Assembly (NCBI RefSeq): GCF_004353905.1 | Contig: NZ_SMOD01000014.1 | Span: forward strand, 167,616-231,615 | Length of the DNA: 64,000 bases | Origin: Paraburkholderia guartelaensis | GTDB taxonomy: Bacteria > Pseudomonadota > Gammaproteobacteria > Burkholderiales > Burkholderiaceae | Direction: 5' to 3' | Shown: positions 42,412 to 51,099 of the stretch, in pieces | How the letters are laid out: each line of letters opens with the position of its first letter | Numbering within the stretch: the stretch's first letter is position 1 | Notes under the pieces: model-generated | Databases searched by the model: none | Told to the model about the DNA's origin: nothing | What the model saw: only the letters and a program-made list of their open reading frames with translations | Position numbers and translations under genes: made by a program

Positions 42412-43317
42412 GTGAACACTCGAGATCTGGAAGCCTTCGTGGCGGTGGTCGAAAGCGGCTCGCTCGTGCGGGCGTCGGAGCGGCTGTTCCTGACGCAGCC
42501 GGGCCTCACGCGCCGCGTACAGAACCTGGAGGCGACGCTCGGCATCGAGCTTCTCGACCGCCAGAGCAAGCCCCTCAAGCCGACGGCCGCGGGCAACGAG
42601 GTGTACGGCCTTGCGCGCTCGGTGCTGCGCGCCGTCGATGACCTGATGTCGGTCGCCTCGCCGGAGAGCGAGCCGGTCGGCGAACTGAAGCTTGGCGTGC
42701 CGCCGTTTCTCTCGGAACTGGCGCTCGAACAGCCCGTCGATCAATTGCGTGGCGAGTTTCCCAAGCTGACGCTGCGCGTGAGGGCGGGCTGGTCGCCAGG
42801 CCTGCTCGACGAGGTCGAGCGCGCACGACTCGATGCGGCCGTAATCCTGCTGCCCGCCGCGGTGATGCCGCCGGAGGGCGTGGTCGCGACCCAGCTCGGC
42901 TACACACCGACCCTCGTCGTCGCGGCGCGGTCGTTTGGTTTGCCCGACGAGCCCACCACGCTCGCCGCGCTCGCGCACCATCCGTGGGTGCTGAACCAGG
43001 ACGGCTGCGGGATGCGTTCGGCGCTGAGCCGCGCCATGGGCATGGCGGGCCTGCCGTTCAACGTTGCGGTCGAGGCCTTCGGCTCGGAACTGCAGCTTTC
43101 GCTGGTCGCGCGCGGCATGGGCGTCGGGCTCGCCGCGCCGCAAGCGCTCGCCCGCAGCCCTCTGCGCGACCAGCTGCAGATCATCGACGCAACCGACTTC
43201 CGCTCGGGCCTGAATGTGTGGCTCGTGCACGGGGCGCTGCCGGGGCGCCTCGTGCGGCCGGTCGCGCTGATCCGCGATGCGCTGGCTAACAAGCTGGAGA
43301 TGGCCGAAGTGGCGTGA
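42412..43317 (+). CDS. LysR family regulator
   Basis: A 301-residue LysR-type protein starting at GTG 42412. The HTH contains LVRASERLFLTQPGLTRRVQNLE, seen as ASERLFLTQPGLTRR. The effector domain has EPVGELKLGVPPFLSE. It is divergent from the MFS gene and probably regulates it through the palindrome at 42381. The effector is unknown. Confidence 0.9.
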   Translation: MNTRDLEAFVAVVESGSLVRASERLFLTQPGLTRRVQNLEATLGIELLDRQSKPLKPTAAGNEVYGLARSVLRAVDDLMSVASPESEPVGELKLGVPPFLSELALEQPVDQLRGEFPKLTLRVRAGWSPGLLDEVERARLDAAVILLPAAVMPPEGVVATQLGYTPTLVVAARSFGLPDEPTTLAALAHHPWVLNQDGCGMRSALSRAMGMAGLPFNVAVEAFGSELQLSLVARGMGVGLAAPQALARSPLRDQLQIIDATDFRSGLNVWLVHGALPGRLVRPVALIRDALANKLEMAEVA

Positions 43318-43335
43318 CGGCGCAGCGCCTCGCGC

Positions 43336-44223
43336 TCAGGCGTGGCCGCCGTTGCCGCTGCTGCCGATGGCGTCGAGTTCGGCGAGCACTTCGTCGTTCA
43401 GGTCGAGCTTCGCGGCCGCCACGTTCTCGCGCAGATGCGAAAGCGTGGACGTTCCCGGAATCAGCAGGATGTTGGGCGAGCGGCGCAGGAGCCACGCCAG
43501 CGCGAGCGCCATCGGCGTGACTTCGAGGCGCGCGGCAACCGAGGAAAGCGACGAAGACTGAATCGGCGTAAAGCCGCCGAGCGGAAAGAACGGCACGTAG
43601 GCGATGCCTTGCTCGGCCAGGGCGTCGATCAGCGCGTCGTCATCACGGTGCACGAGGTTGTAGTGGTTCTGCACGCACACGATCGGCACGATGCGCTGCG
43701 CTGCCGCGATTTGCGCGGCGGTCGCGTTGGACATGCCGACGTTGCGCACGAGACCGCGTTCGCGCAGCCGGGCCAGCGCCTCGACCTGCTTTTCCACGGG
43801 GCCTTCGGACGGCTTGTGGACGTCACCCATGATGCGCAGGTTGACCACGTCGAGCGCGTCGAGACCCAGGTTGCGCAGATTGTCGTGCACGGCGCGCTCG
43901 ATGTCGGCGGGTTCCAGTGCCGGCAGCCAGGCGCCCTTGTCGTCGCGCACGGCGCCCACCTTGGTGACGATCGTGAGGTTCGCCGCATACGGATGCAGCG
44001 CCTCGCGGATGATCTGGTTCGTCACGTGCGGGCCATAGAAGTCGCTCGTGTCGATGTGATCGATGCCCAGCGCGATGGCCTCGCGCAGCACCGCGACGGC
44101 TTGCGCCCGGTCCTTCGGAGGCCCGAACACGCCGGGGCCGGCCAGTTGCATGGCGCCATAGCCCATGCGGCTCACCTGGCGGCCAGCCAGTTCAAACGTG
44201 CTTGCGGGTTTGCGGTTCGGCAT
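43336..44223 (-). CDS. Aldo/keto reductase
   Basis: A 295-residue aldo/keto reductase. The tetrad region is HIDTSDFYGP (Asp and Tyr) with TKVG (Lys). The usual His position is taken by Asn in DVVNLRIMGD, a variation seen in some bacterial members. The C-terminal LIPGTSTLSHLREN binds the NADP phosphate. Start 44223 has a GAGGAGT ribosome site. It is divergent from a LysR gene. The substrate is unknown. Confidence 0.86.
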   Translation of the reverse strand: MPNRKPASTFELAGRQVSRMGYGAMQLAGPGVFGPPKDRAQAVAVLREAIALGIDHIDTSDFYGPHVTNQIIREALHPYAANLTIVTKVGAVRDDKGAWLPALEPADIERAVHDNLRNLGLDALDVVNLRIMGDVHKPSEGPVEKQVEALARLRERGLVRNVGMSNATAAQIAAAQRIVPIVCVQNHYNLVHRDDDALIDALAEQGIAYVPFFPLGGFTPIQSSSLSSVAARLEVTPMALALAWLLRRSPNILLIPGTSTLSHLRENVAAAKLDLNDEVLAELDAIGSSGNGGHA

Positions 44224-44334
44224 TGCGTACTCCTCGGTTGACGAATGTCCGCAGTATGGGCGCCTTCGAATTGTCCGATAATCCCATCTGATCAGAACAG
44301 GCTGTGCGGAAAATCGAACAGTGCGGGGTGAACC

Positions 44335-45252
44335 ATGCCGATGGAAATGAACGATCTGGCCGCTTTTGTTTCGGTGGCGCGCGCGGGCGGCTTTCGCGAT
44401 GCGGCGCGCGTGGGCGGCGTTTCGGCATCGAGCCTGAGTGCCGCGGTGCGCAGGCTGGAGGCGAAGCTCGGGCTGCGCCTGTTGAACCGCACCACGCGCA
44501 GCGTCGCGCCGACCGAGGCGGGGCAGCGTCTGCTCGAATCGATCACGCCGCTTTTCAGCGAGATGGAAGCGGCGCTCGACGTGCTCAACGGCTACCGCGA
44601 AAAGCCGGCGGGCACGCTCAAGCTCAACGTGCCTGCGAGCGCGGCGCGCACCATCCTGCCAGGCGTGCTCGCGCCGTTTCACCGCGCGTATCCCGAGATC
44701 CGCGTCGAGGTGGTGGTGGAGGACGGCTTCGTCGACGTGCTGCAGATCGGCTGCGACGCCGGTATCCGCTACGACGAGCGGCTGGAGCAGGACATGATCG
44801 CGATTCCCATCGGTCCGCGCGTGGAGCGCTTCGCGACGGTCGCTTCGCCCGCGTATCTCGCGGCGCGCGGGCGGCCTGAAGACCCGCGCGAGTTGCTCGG
44901 CCACGCTTGCCTGCGCGTGCAGTTCGCGGGCGGTGCGATGCCGCTCTGGCATTTCGAGCGCGACGGCGAAGTGCTGCGCCTCGACCCGCCCACGGTGCTC
45001 GTCGTGCGTCCCGGCGCCGCGCTCGATCTGTTGATCGACATGGCGCTCGATGGCGTCGGCATCGTGTATCTGTTCGAAGAGATGTTGCTGCCGCATATCC
45101 GAAGCGGCGCGCTCGTGCGCTTGCTCGACGACTGGGACGTGTCGTTTCCGGGGCCGTTTCTCTACTACCCTGGGCGGCGGCACCTGCCGGCGCCGCTGCG
45201 CGCGTTCGTCGACTTCGTCAAGGCGAACGCGCAAGACGATTCGGGATCCTGA
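44335..45252 (+). CDS. LysR family regulator
   Basis: A 305-residue LysR-type protein of the CrgA-like subgroup. The HTH contains FRDAARVGGVSASSLSAAVR, and the hinge is followed by PAGTLKLNVPASAA. It is divergent from the aldo/keto reductase across 111 bp, which suggests control of that gene. The effector is unknown. ATG 44344 is an alternative start. Confidence 0.9.
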   Translation: MPMEMNDLAAFVSVARAGGFRDAARVGGVSASSLSAAVRRLEAKLGLRLLNRTTRSVAPTEAGQRLLESITPLFSEMEAALDVLNGYREKPAGTLKLNVPASAARTILPGVLAPFHRAYPEIRVEVVVEDGFVDVLQIGCDAGIRYDERLEQDMIAIPIGPRVERFATVASPAYLAARGRPEDPRELLGHACLRVQFAGGAMPLWHFERDGEVLRLDPPTVLVVRPGAALDLLIDMALDGVGIVYLFEEMLLPHIRSGALVRLLDDWDVSFPGPFLYYPGRRHLPAPLRAFVDFVKANAQDDSGS

Positions 45253-45292
45253 GTACGCGTCGAGCGCCCCGTATAAGGGCGCGTAACAGCGC

Positions 45293-45790
45293 TCAGCGAC
45301 GCTTCATCCCATACTCGATGAACGTGCGGCACAGCAATTCCATGCCTTTCGCGTCCTCTTCGTCGAAGCGCGCGAGATGCGGGCTGTCCACGTCCCAGAC
45401 GCCGATCAGCTCGCCGTCCGGCGTGACGAGGGGCACGACGATTTCCGACTGCGAAGCCGAATCGCACGCAATGTGGCCCGCGAACGCGTGCACGTCGGGC
45501 ACCACCTGCGTTTGCCGCGTGGCCGCCGCCGTGCCGCATACGCCCTTGCCCAGGGGAATGCGCACGCACGCCGGTTTGCCCTGGAACGGACCGACCACGA
45601 GTTCGGTGCCGTCGAACGAATAAAAGCCCGCCCAGTTCAGGCCTTCGAGCGAATGAAACACGAGCGAAGCGAAGTTCGCCGCGTTCGCGATGACGTCGGT
45701 TTCGCCTTCGATCAGCGAGCGCGCCTGTGCGGCCAGCGATTCGTAGAGGGCGGGTTTGTCGGAGGGAAGGGTGTCGGAAAGCGAGAACAT
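45293..45790 (-). CDS. msrC: Free methionine-(R)-sulfoxide reductase (GAF type)
   Basis: A 165-residue GAF-domain enzyme. All three redox cysteines are present with family spacing: Cys75 (KPACVRI), Cys85 (KGVCGTA) and Cys109 (HIACDS). LNWAGFYSFDG and WDVDSPHLARFDEED line the pocket. It reduces free L-methionine (R)-sulfoxide with thioredoxin, repairing oxidised methionine. The gene is monocistronic and convergent with a LysR gene. Confidence 0.92.
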   Translation of the reverse strand: MFSLSDTLPSDKPALYESLAAQARSLIEGETDVIANAANFASLVFHSLEGLNWAGFYSFDGTELVVGPFQGKPACVRIPLGKGVCGTAAATRQTQVVPDVHAFAGHIACDSASQSEIVVPLVTPDGELIGVWDVDSPHLARFDEEDAKGMELLCRTFIEYGMKRR

Positions 45791-46043
45791 AAGTCGGTCG
45801 ATCTGGATATGCGCCGTTCCAGCGAAAGGCGCGGTGGAGCCAAACGAGATTTTAGGCGAGATCGGCTATCGGCAGGAAATCGCCGGGCGCTGAATACGGC
45901 GTGTCCATGGACCGTAGCGCGCACTCGTGCGATTATTCACGTTTCGTGTTGAATCTATCCACGCCTGCGGGGCTGGTCGCTGGCGGGTTTTCAGGCATGC
46001 TGGCGCATCAGCACAGAATCAACACAGAAACGGAGAACGCGAC

Positions 46044-47123
46044 ATGAGCAAGACATTCAAAATCGCCGCCATCGCCGGCGACGGTATCGGCCAGGAAGTG
46101 ATGCCCGAGGGCGTGCGCGTGGTCGAGGCGGCGGCCGCGAAGTTCGGCCTGAACCTCGAAATCACGCATTTCGACTGGGCAAGCTGCGATTACTACCTGC
46201 AGCACGGCAAGATGATGCCCGACGACTGGTTTGCCACGCTCAAGGGTTTCGATGCGATCTATTTCGGCGCGGTCGGCTGGCCCGACAAGGTGCCCGATCA
46301 CATTTCGCTGTGGGGCTCGCTCCTGAAGTTCCGCCGCGAGTTCGACCAGTACGTGAACCTGCGCCCGGTGCGTCTGCTGCCCGGCGTGCCGTGCCCGCTT
46401 GCGAACCGCAAGCCTGGCGACATCGACTTCCTCGTGGTGCGCGAGAACACCGAGGGCGAGTACAGCTCGGTGGGCGGCAAGATGTTCGAAGGCACCGACC
46501 GCGAGTTCGTGTTGCAGGAGTCGGTGTTCACGCGCCACGGCGTGGACCGCATTCTCAAGTACGCGTTCGAACTCGCGAACCAGCGCGGCCGCAAGAAGCT
46601 CACGGCGGCTACGAAGTCCAACGGCATCTCGATCAGCATGCCGTACTGGGACGAGCGCGTGGCGGCGATGGGCGAGGCGTATCCCGACGTGAAGTGGGAC
46701 AAGCAGCACATCGATATTCTGTGCGCGCGCTTCGTGCTGCAGCCGGACCGCTTCGACGTGGTCGTCGCCTCGAACCTCTTCGGCGACATTCTTTCGGACC
46801 TCGGCCCCGCATGCACGGGCACGATCGGTCTGGCGGCTTCGTCGAACCTGAATCCCGAGCGCAAGTTCCCCTCGCTGTTCGAGCCGGTGCACGGCTCGGC
46901 GCCCGACATCTTCGGCAAGAAGATCGCCAACCCCATCGCGATGATCTGGTCGGGCGCGATGATGCTCGACTTCCTCGGCAACGGCGACGCGCAATACAAG
47001 GCCGCGCACGACGCGATCATGCAGGCCATCGAGAAGGTGCTGGTGGAAGGCCCGCGCACGCCCGACATGGGCGGCACGGCAAACACGACGGAACTGGGCG
47101 AAGCGGTCGCCGCCGCGCTGTAA
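46044..47123 (+). CDS. ttuC: Tartrate dehydrogenase/decarboxylase
   Basis: A 359-residue member of the isocitrate/isopropylmalate dehydrogenase family. It has GDGIGQEVMPEGVRVVE at the N terminus, VVRENTEGEYSSVGG in the substrate loop, SNLFGDILSD as metal ligands and EPVHGSAPDI near the NAD site. The TtuC pattern favours tartrate or D-malate as substrate rather than isopropylmalate. It needs NAD+ and Mn2+/Mg2+. CGGAGAACGCGAC precedes ATG 46044. It is followed 5 bp later by a LysR gene. Confidence 0.88.
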   Translation: MSKTFKIAAIAGDGIGQEVMPEGVRVVEAAAAKFGLNLEITHFDWASCDYYLQHGKMMPDDWFATLKGFDAIYFGAVGWPDKVPDHISLWGSLLKFRREFDQYVNLRPVRLLPGVPCPLANRKPGDIDFLVVRENTEGEYSSVGGKMFEGTDREFVLQESVFTRHGVDRILKYAFELANQRGRKKLTAATKSNGISISMPYWDERVAAMGEAYPDVKWDKQHIDILCARFVLQPDRFDVVVASNLFGDILSDLGPACTGTIGLAASSNLNPERKFPSLFEPVHGSAPDIFGKKIANPIAMIWSGAMMLDFLGNGDAQYKAAHDAIMQAIEKVLVEGPRTPDMGGTANTTELGEAVAAAL

Positions 47124-47128
47124 CGGAC

Positions 47129-48091
47129 ATGCCGGACGAACCGAAAGCGCCAAAATCCGTCGCGTCGCCGGAACTCGACGACTTGCGCGTGTTCTGCATG
47201 GTCGCGCGCAAGGCGAGTTTCAGCGCCGCGGCCGAAGCGCTTTCGGCGTCGCCGGCCTATGTGAGCAAGCGCGTGGGCGTGCTCGAGGCGCGCCTCGGCA
47301 CGCGCCTGTTGCACCGCTCGACGCGGCGCGTCGCGATGACCGAGGCGGGCGAGCGCGTCTATGCGTCGGCGGGCAAGATCCTCGACGACGTCGAGCGCCT
47401 CGTGGACGACGTCTCCACCACGCGGCGCATTCCGCGCGGCACGTTGCGCGTGTCGAGCAGCTTCGGCTTTGGCCGCAATTTCGTCGCGCCCGCGCTCGCG
47501 GGGCTTTCGGAGCGGTATCCGCAACTGAGCGTGCGCCTCGAACTGTTCGACCGGCTCGTCGACGTGGCGGGCGAAGGCTTCGATCTCGACGTGCGTATCG
47601 GCGACGAGATCGCCGGCCATCTGATCGCGCGGCGTCTCGCCACGAACTATCGCGTGCTATGCGCCGCGCCTGCGTATCTCGCGCGGCGCGGCGCCCCACA
47701 GGAGGTCGCCGATCTGGCCGAACACGCGTGTCTCGCGATCAAGGAGCGCGATCATCCGTTCGGCGTATGGCGCTTGAACACGCACGGCGAAGCGGTTTCG
47801 GTGAAGGTGGCCGGGCCGCTCTCGACCAATCACGGCGAGGTGGCGGTGCAGTGGGCGCTGGCGGGCCGCGGCATCGTGCTGCGCTCGATGTGGGATGTCG
47901 CGCCATTGCTGGAGAGCGGGCGCCTGCAGCGCGTGCTGCCGGGCGTGACGCAGCCGGCCAATGTCTGGGCCGTGTACCCGGCGCGCCTCGCGCAGTCGGC
48001 GAAAGTGCGCGTGTGCGTGAATCATCTGGAGGAAACGTTCGCGCGCATCGGTATTTCCGCGCCTGCAAACGAGGACGAGAGCGGGCGCTGA
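47129..48091 (+). CDS. LysR family regulator next to ttuC
   Basis: A 320-residue LysR-type regulator with HTH ASFSAAAEALSASPAYVSKR and a C-terminal effector domain. It starts 5 bp after ttuC on the same strand, an unusual downstream position that means co-transcription. It probably controls tartrate or malate use. No operator is evident in the short gap. Confidence 0.88.
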   Translation: MPDEPKAPKSVASPELDDLRVFCMVARKASFSAAAEALSASPAYVSKRVGVLEARLGTRLLHRSTRRVAMTEAGERVYASAGKILDDVERLVDDVSTTRRIPRGTLRVSSSFGFGRNFVAPALAGLSERYPQLSVRLELFDRLVDVAGEGFDLDVRIGDEIAGHLIARRLATNYRVLCAAPAYLARRGAPQEVADLAEHACLAIKERDHPFGVWRLNTHGEAVSVKVAGPLSTNHGEVAVQWALAGRGIVLRSMWDVAPLLESGRLQRVLPGVTQPANVWAVYPARLAQSAKVRVCVNHLEETFARIGISAPANEDESGR

Positions 48092-48109
48092 CCGGGTTCC
48101 GCGGGTGCC

Positions 48110-48370
48110 TTACTCGCTCTCGGGGAGATCGAGCGCCTTGCGCTCGCGTCGTTCCTCGTTGCCGCGCCTCGCACGCTGGCGTTGGCGCGAAAGCACGGTG
48201 ATGATCTGGCCGGTGGTGGCGTCGGCGGGGATTTCGTTGCGGATCACGTTCGCGACCATCGGCAGCCCCTTGCGCTGGCGGTGCAGCGCCTGCGCGATCG
48301 CCTGGCGGCACGCTGGCCCGTGGCAATCCCATTCGTCGCGCAGTTTTCCGCAGTAACGGCAGGTGTCCAT
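48110..48370 (-). CDS. Small zinc-ribbon-like protein
   Basis: An 86-residue basic protein. The N terminus holds C4-x2-C7 ... C16-H17-x3-C21, a possible zinc site. The middle contains NEIPADATTGQIITVL and the tail is Arg/Glu-rich. Start 48370 places the cysteines at the N terminus as expected. I do not know the family. It is convergent with the ttuC LysR gene. Confidence 0.6.
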   Translation of the reverse strand: MDTCRYCGKLRDEWDCHGPACRQAIAQALHRQRKGLPMVANVIRNEIPADATTGQIITVLSRQRQRARRGNEERRERKALDLPESE

Positions 48371-48549
48371 GCGTCCCAGTTTACCCAAAATCGATGGGTG
48401 GTTTTAGGGGTGCGATCAGCGCGCGCCGCACGTGTGCCATTCGTGCGCCGCCCGGCGCGGGCCGGCGGTATGATCGGCTGCGGATGTGGCGGGACCGCGG
48501 TGCGAAATATCGTGGCGGGAGCGGCAGATGGCGGCGATCGGCGTAGTCC

Positions 48550-49146
48550 ATGTTCGACATGGAAGGCGTGCTGTCCCACTACGATCGCGACGCGCGCGTG
48601 GCGAGCCTCGCGGCCGCCACCGGCGCGCCGCCCGAATCGGTGCGTCACGCGATCTGGGGCTCGGGTCTCGAAGCGCGCGCCGACGCGGGCGAGATCGACC
48701 CCGAAGCTTATCTGCGCGCACTGGGCGCGATGCTCGGCTGCGAGGTGGGCCGCGACGTGTGGCTCGCGTCGCGGCGCGCGTCGATCACGCCGAACGAGGC
48801 GGCGCTCGCGCTGGCGCAGCGTGTGGCCGTGCGATGCCGCATCGCTGTGCTGACCAATAACTGCTCGCTCGTCACGCATCACCTCGACTATCTGAATCCG
48901 CCCGTTGCGCGGCTTTTCGGCTCGCAGATCTATTCGTCGGCGACGTTCGGCGCGGTCAAGCCGGCCGCGCAGACCTACCTTGGCTGCGTTGCACAGCTCG
49001 GCGCGCAGCCACAGGAAACGCTCTTCATCGACGACAGCGAAGCGAACGTAACGGGCGCGCTCGACGCGGGGTTGCAGGCGTGCCACTTCGTCGAAGCCGA
49101 ATCGCTCGCGAGCGACCTGGCGCGGCTCGGGCTGATCGACGCTTGA
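48550..49146 (+). CDS. HAD-superfamily hydrolase with atypical motif I
   Basis: A 198-residue HAD phosphatase-like protein. Motif I is FDMEGVL, where Glu5 replaces the usual second Asp of DxD. Motif II is VLTNN, and motif IV is FIDDSEANV. The start at 48550 leaves only two residues before the nucleophile Asp3; an in-frame stop (48544-48546) rules out a longer form. The substrate is unknown. It may be a phosphatase with altered acid/base or another activity. Confidence 0.8.
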   Translation: MFDMEGVLSHYDRDARVASLAAATGAPPESVRHAIWGSGLEARADAGEIDPEAYLRALGAMLGCEVGRDVWLASRRASITPNEAALALAQRVAVRCRIAVLTNNCSLVTHHLDYLNPPVARLFGSQIYSSATFGAVKPAAQTYLGCVAQLGAQPQETLFIDDSEANVTGALDAGLQACHFVEAESLASDLARLGLIDA

Positions 49147-49213
49147 TGGCCGTGCCGCACGCGCGGCCACGGCGTGAATGAATGGATGGCTGGCGAACGT
49201 ACGGGAGCTTGCG

Positions 49214-49873
49214 ATGAAGATGCAATGGAACTGGAAGCTGGTCGCGACACTCTGCCTGTGCGCGTTCGCGCCGCTCGCCGCGGCTCAACAACCGGGCGCG
49301 CCGCTCGTCTACGTGACGGACTTCGAACTCGACGCGGCCAACGTCAAGCAGGATTCGAATCCTGTGGAGAATGCACGCGAGCACATGGGCGGCTTGCTGC
49401 CACGACCGCTATTGCGCCATCGCGACCCGCAGCAGCAGGCCGATCAGGTCGTCACGAAAATGGCCGATGCGCTGGTGAACGACCTGCGCGAGAAGGGCCT
49501 CGACGCGCGCCGCCTGCCCAGCGGCACGCCGCTGCCCGCGCAGGGCTGGCTGGTGCGCGGCGTCTTCCTGAGCGTGGACGAAGGCAACAGCATGCGGCGC
49601 GCGGTGGTGGGTTTCGGCTCGGGCGCGAGCCAGATCGAGCTGGCGGTGGCGGTGGACAACCTCGCCACCCAGGCGCCGCAGCCGCTTTATCAGGTGATCG
49701 ACAGCCAGTCGAGCCACGCGAAGCCGGGCGCCGGCGCGGCCATCGCGCTCAATCCGTATGTGGCGGCAGCCAAATTCGTGCTGGCGCGCGCCGATGACCG
49801 CAAGAACGTGGACCGCGCGGCGGCCGAAGTGGCCGACTCGGTTGCGGCGCGTGTGAAAGCGGCGCCGCAATGA
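49214..49873 (+). CDS. DUF4410 secreted protein
   Basis: A 219-residue protein with a signal peptide ending AAAQQP. It shows the DUF4410 pattern: VYVTDFELD early, then GWLVRGVFLSVDEGNSMRRAVVGFGSG (in parts RGVFLSVDEGN and AVVGFGSGAS) in the middle. It is probably periplasmic or outer-membrane associated. The function is unknown. Start 49214 has GGGAG upstream. It converges with the GST gene. Confidence 0.78.
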   Translation: MKMQWNWKLVATLCLCAFAPLAAAQQPGAPLVYVTDFELDAANVKQDSNPVENAREHMGGLLPRPLLRHRDPQQQADQVVTKMADALVNDLREKGLDARRLPSGTPLPAQGWLVRGVFLSVDEGNSMRRAVVGFGSGASQIELAVAVDNLATQAPQPLYQVIDSQSSHAKPGAGAAIALNPYVAAAKFVLARADDRKNVDRAAAEVADSVAARVKAAPQ

Positions 49874-49888
49874 CGCCGCGGGCGCGCC

Positions 49889-50593
49889 TTAGCCGCGCGG
49901 CGGAATGTTGAGCCCGCGCTCGACTGCCGGGCGCGCGACGAATGCTCCGAGCACGCGCGCGACGTTTTTGAAATCGGCGTAACCGACGAGATCACCCGCT
50001 TCGTAGAAGCCAACGAGGTTGCGCACCCAACCAAACGTGGCGATGTCGGCGATGGTGTACTCGTCGCCCATGATCCACTTGCGCCCTTCGAGGCGCTGGT
50101 CGAGCACGGCGAGCAGGCGACGCGACTCGGCGACGTAGCGGTCGCGCGGACGCTTGTCCTCATACTCCTTGCCCGCGAACTTGTGGAAGAAGCCCACCTG
50201 GCCGAACATCGGGCCAATGCCGCCCATCTGGAACATGACCCACTGGATCGTCTCGTAGCGCGCCGCGCCTTCACGGGCGAGGAAGCGGCCGCTCTTGTCG
50301 GCGAGATAGATGAGGATCGCGCCCGATTCGAAGAGCGCGAGCGGCTCGCCGCCCGGGCCGTTCGGATCGAGGATCGCGGGAATCTTGTTGTTGGGGTTCA
50401 GCGAGAGGAATTCCGGCGACATCTGGTCGTTCGTGTCGAAGCGCACCAGATGCGGCTCGTAGGGCAGGCCGCTTTCCTCCAGCATGATCGAGACCTTGAC
50501 GCCATTGGGCGTGGGCAGCGAATAGAGCTGGATGCGCTCGGGGTGGAGCGCCGGCCACTTGCGGGTGATGGGAAATGCGGAAAGGTCGTTCAT
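49889..50593 (-). CDS. Glutathione S-transferase, nu-class (YghU/YfcG-like)
   Basis: A 234-residue GST. The thioredoxin-like N domain has TPNGVKVSIMLEE and NPNNKIPAI, with ESGAILIYLAD binding glutathione. The helical C domain has QMGGIGPMFGQVGFFHKF, typical of the disulfide-reducing YghU/YfcG group, which binds two glutathiones. It probably reduces disulfides or peroxides. Start 50593 is the first ATG with plausible context. Confidence 0.87.
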   Translation of the reverse strand: MNDLSAFPITRKWPALHPERIQLYSLPTPNGVKVSIMLEESGLPYEPHLVRFDTNDQMSPEFLSLNPNNKIPAILDPNGPGGEPLALFESGAILIYLADKSGRFLAREGAARYETIQWVMFQMGGIGPMFGQVGFFHKFAGKEYEDKRPRDRYVAESRRLLAVLDQRLEGRKWIMGDEYTIADIATFGWVRNLVGFYEAGDLVGYADFKNVARVLGAFVARPAVERGLNIPPRG

Positions 50594-50741
50594 GCGGTTC
50601 CTTGAAGGCATTCAGCGGCGCGGCGCAGGCCGTGCAAGGCGCGCCGCGGCCTGATCGACAGGCGGGAGTGGAGTCAGGCCGCCAAGTTTAGTGGAAATGG
50701 CGCGAGCCGTCTTTTCGCCGCAAGGCGCGGCTTACCCGCTG

Positions 50742-51053
50742 CTACACGCTACCTTCGCGCTCGACCACGAGAATGCGCGCCTCGCCGCGCGGATGCGCGA
50801 CGTGCTCGCAGCCCACGCCCGCGAAGAACACATCGCCGGCTTCGAGCACCGCGATCTGCTCCACGCCGTCTTCGCGGTAATGCATGTCGACCACGCCGTC
50901 GAGCACGGCGAATACCTCCTCGCCATCGTTGACGTGCCATTTGTACGGCTGGTCGGTCCAGTGCAGGCGCACGGTGGTGCCGTTCATGTTGGCGATGTCG
51001 AGCGCGCCCCAGGGGCGGGTGGCGGTGAAGGCTTTCGAGCGGATGACTTTCAT
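50742..51053 (-). CDS. Cupin domain protein
   Basis: A 103-residue single-cupin protein. The barrel motifs are visible as PYKWHVNDGEEVFAVLDG (motif 1 with a reduced His set) and GDVFFAGVGCEHVAHP (motif 2). Such proteins bind a metal and a small ligand; the reaction is unknown. Start 51053 is used, since an upstream in-frame start overlaps the DUF4239 gene. It follows that gene by about 45 bp. Confidence 0.82.
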   Translation of the reverse strand: MKVIRSKAFTATRPWGALDIANMNGTTVRLHWTDQPYKWHVNDGEEVFAVLDGVVDMHYREDGVEQIAVLEAGDVFFAGVGCEHVAHPRGEARILVVEREGSV

Positions 51054-51099
51054 GGCTGTACGGGCTTGGACGTGATCGTGCGGCGCCTTGGAGCGGGGT

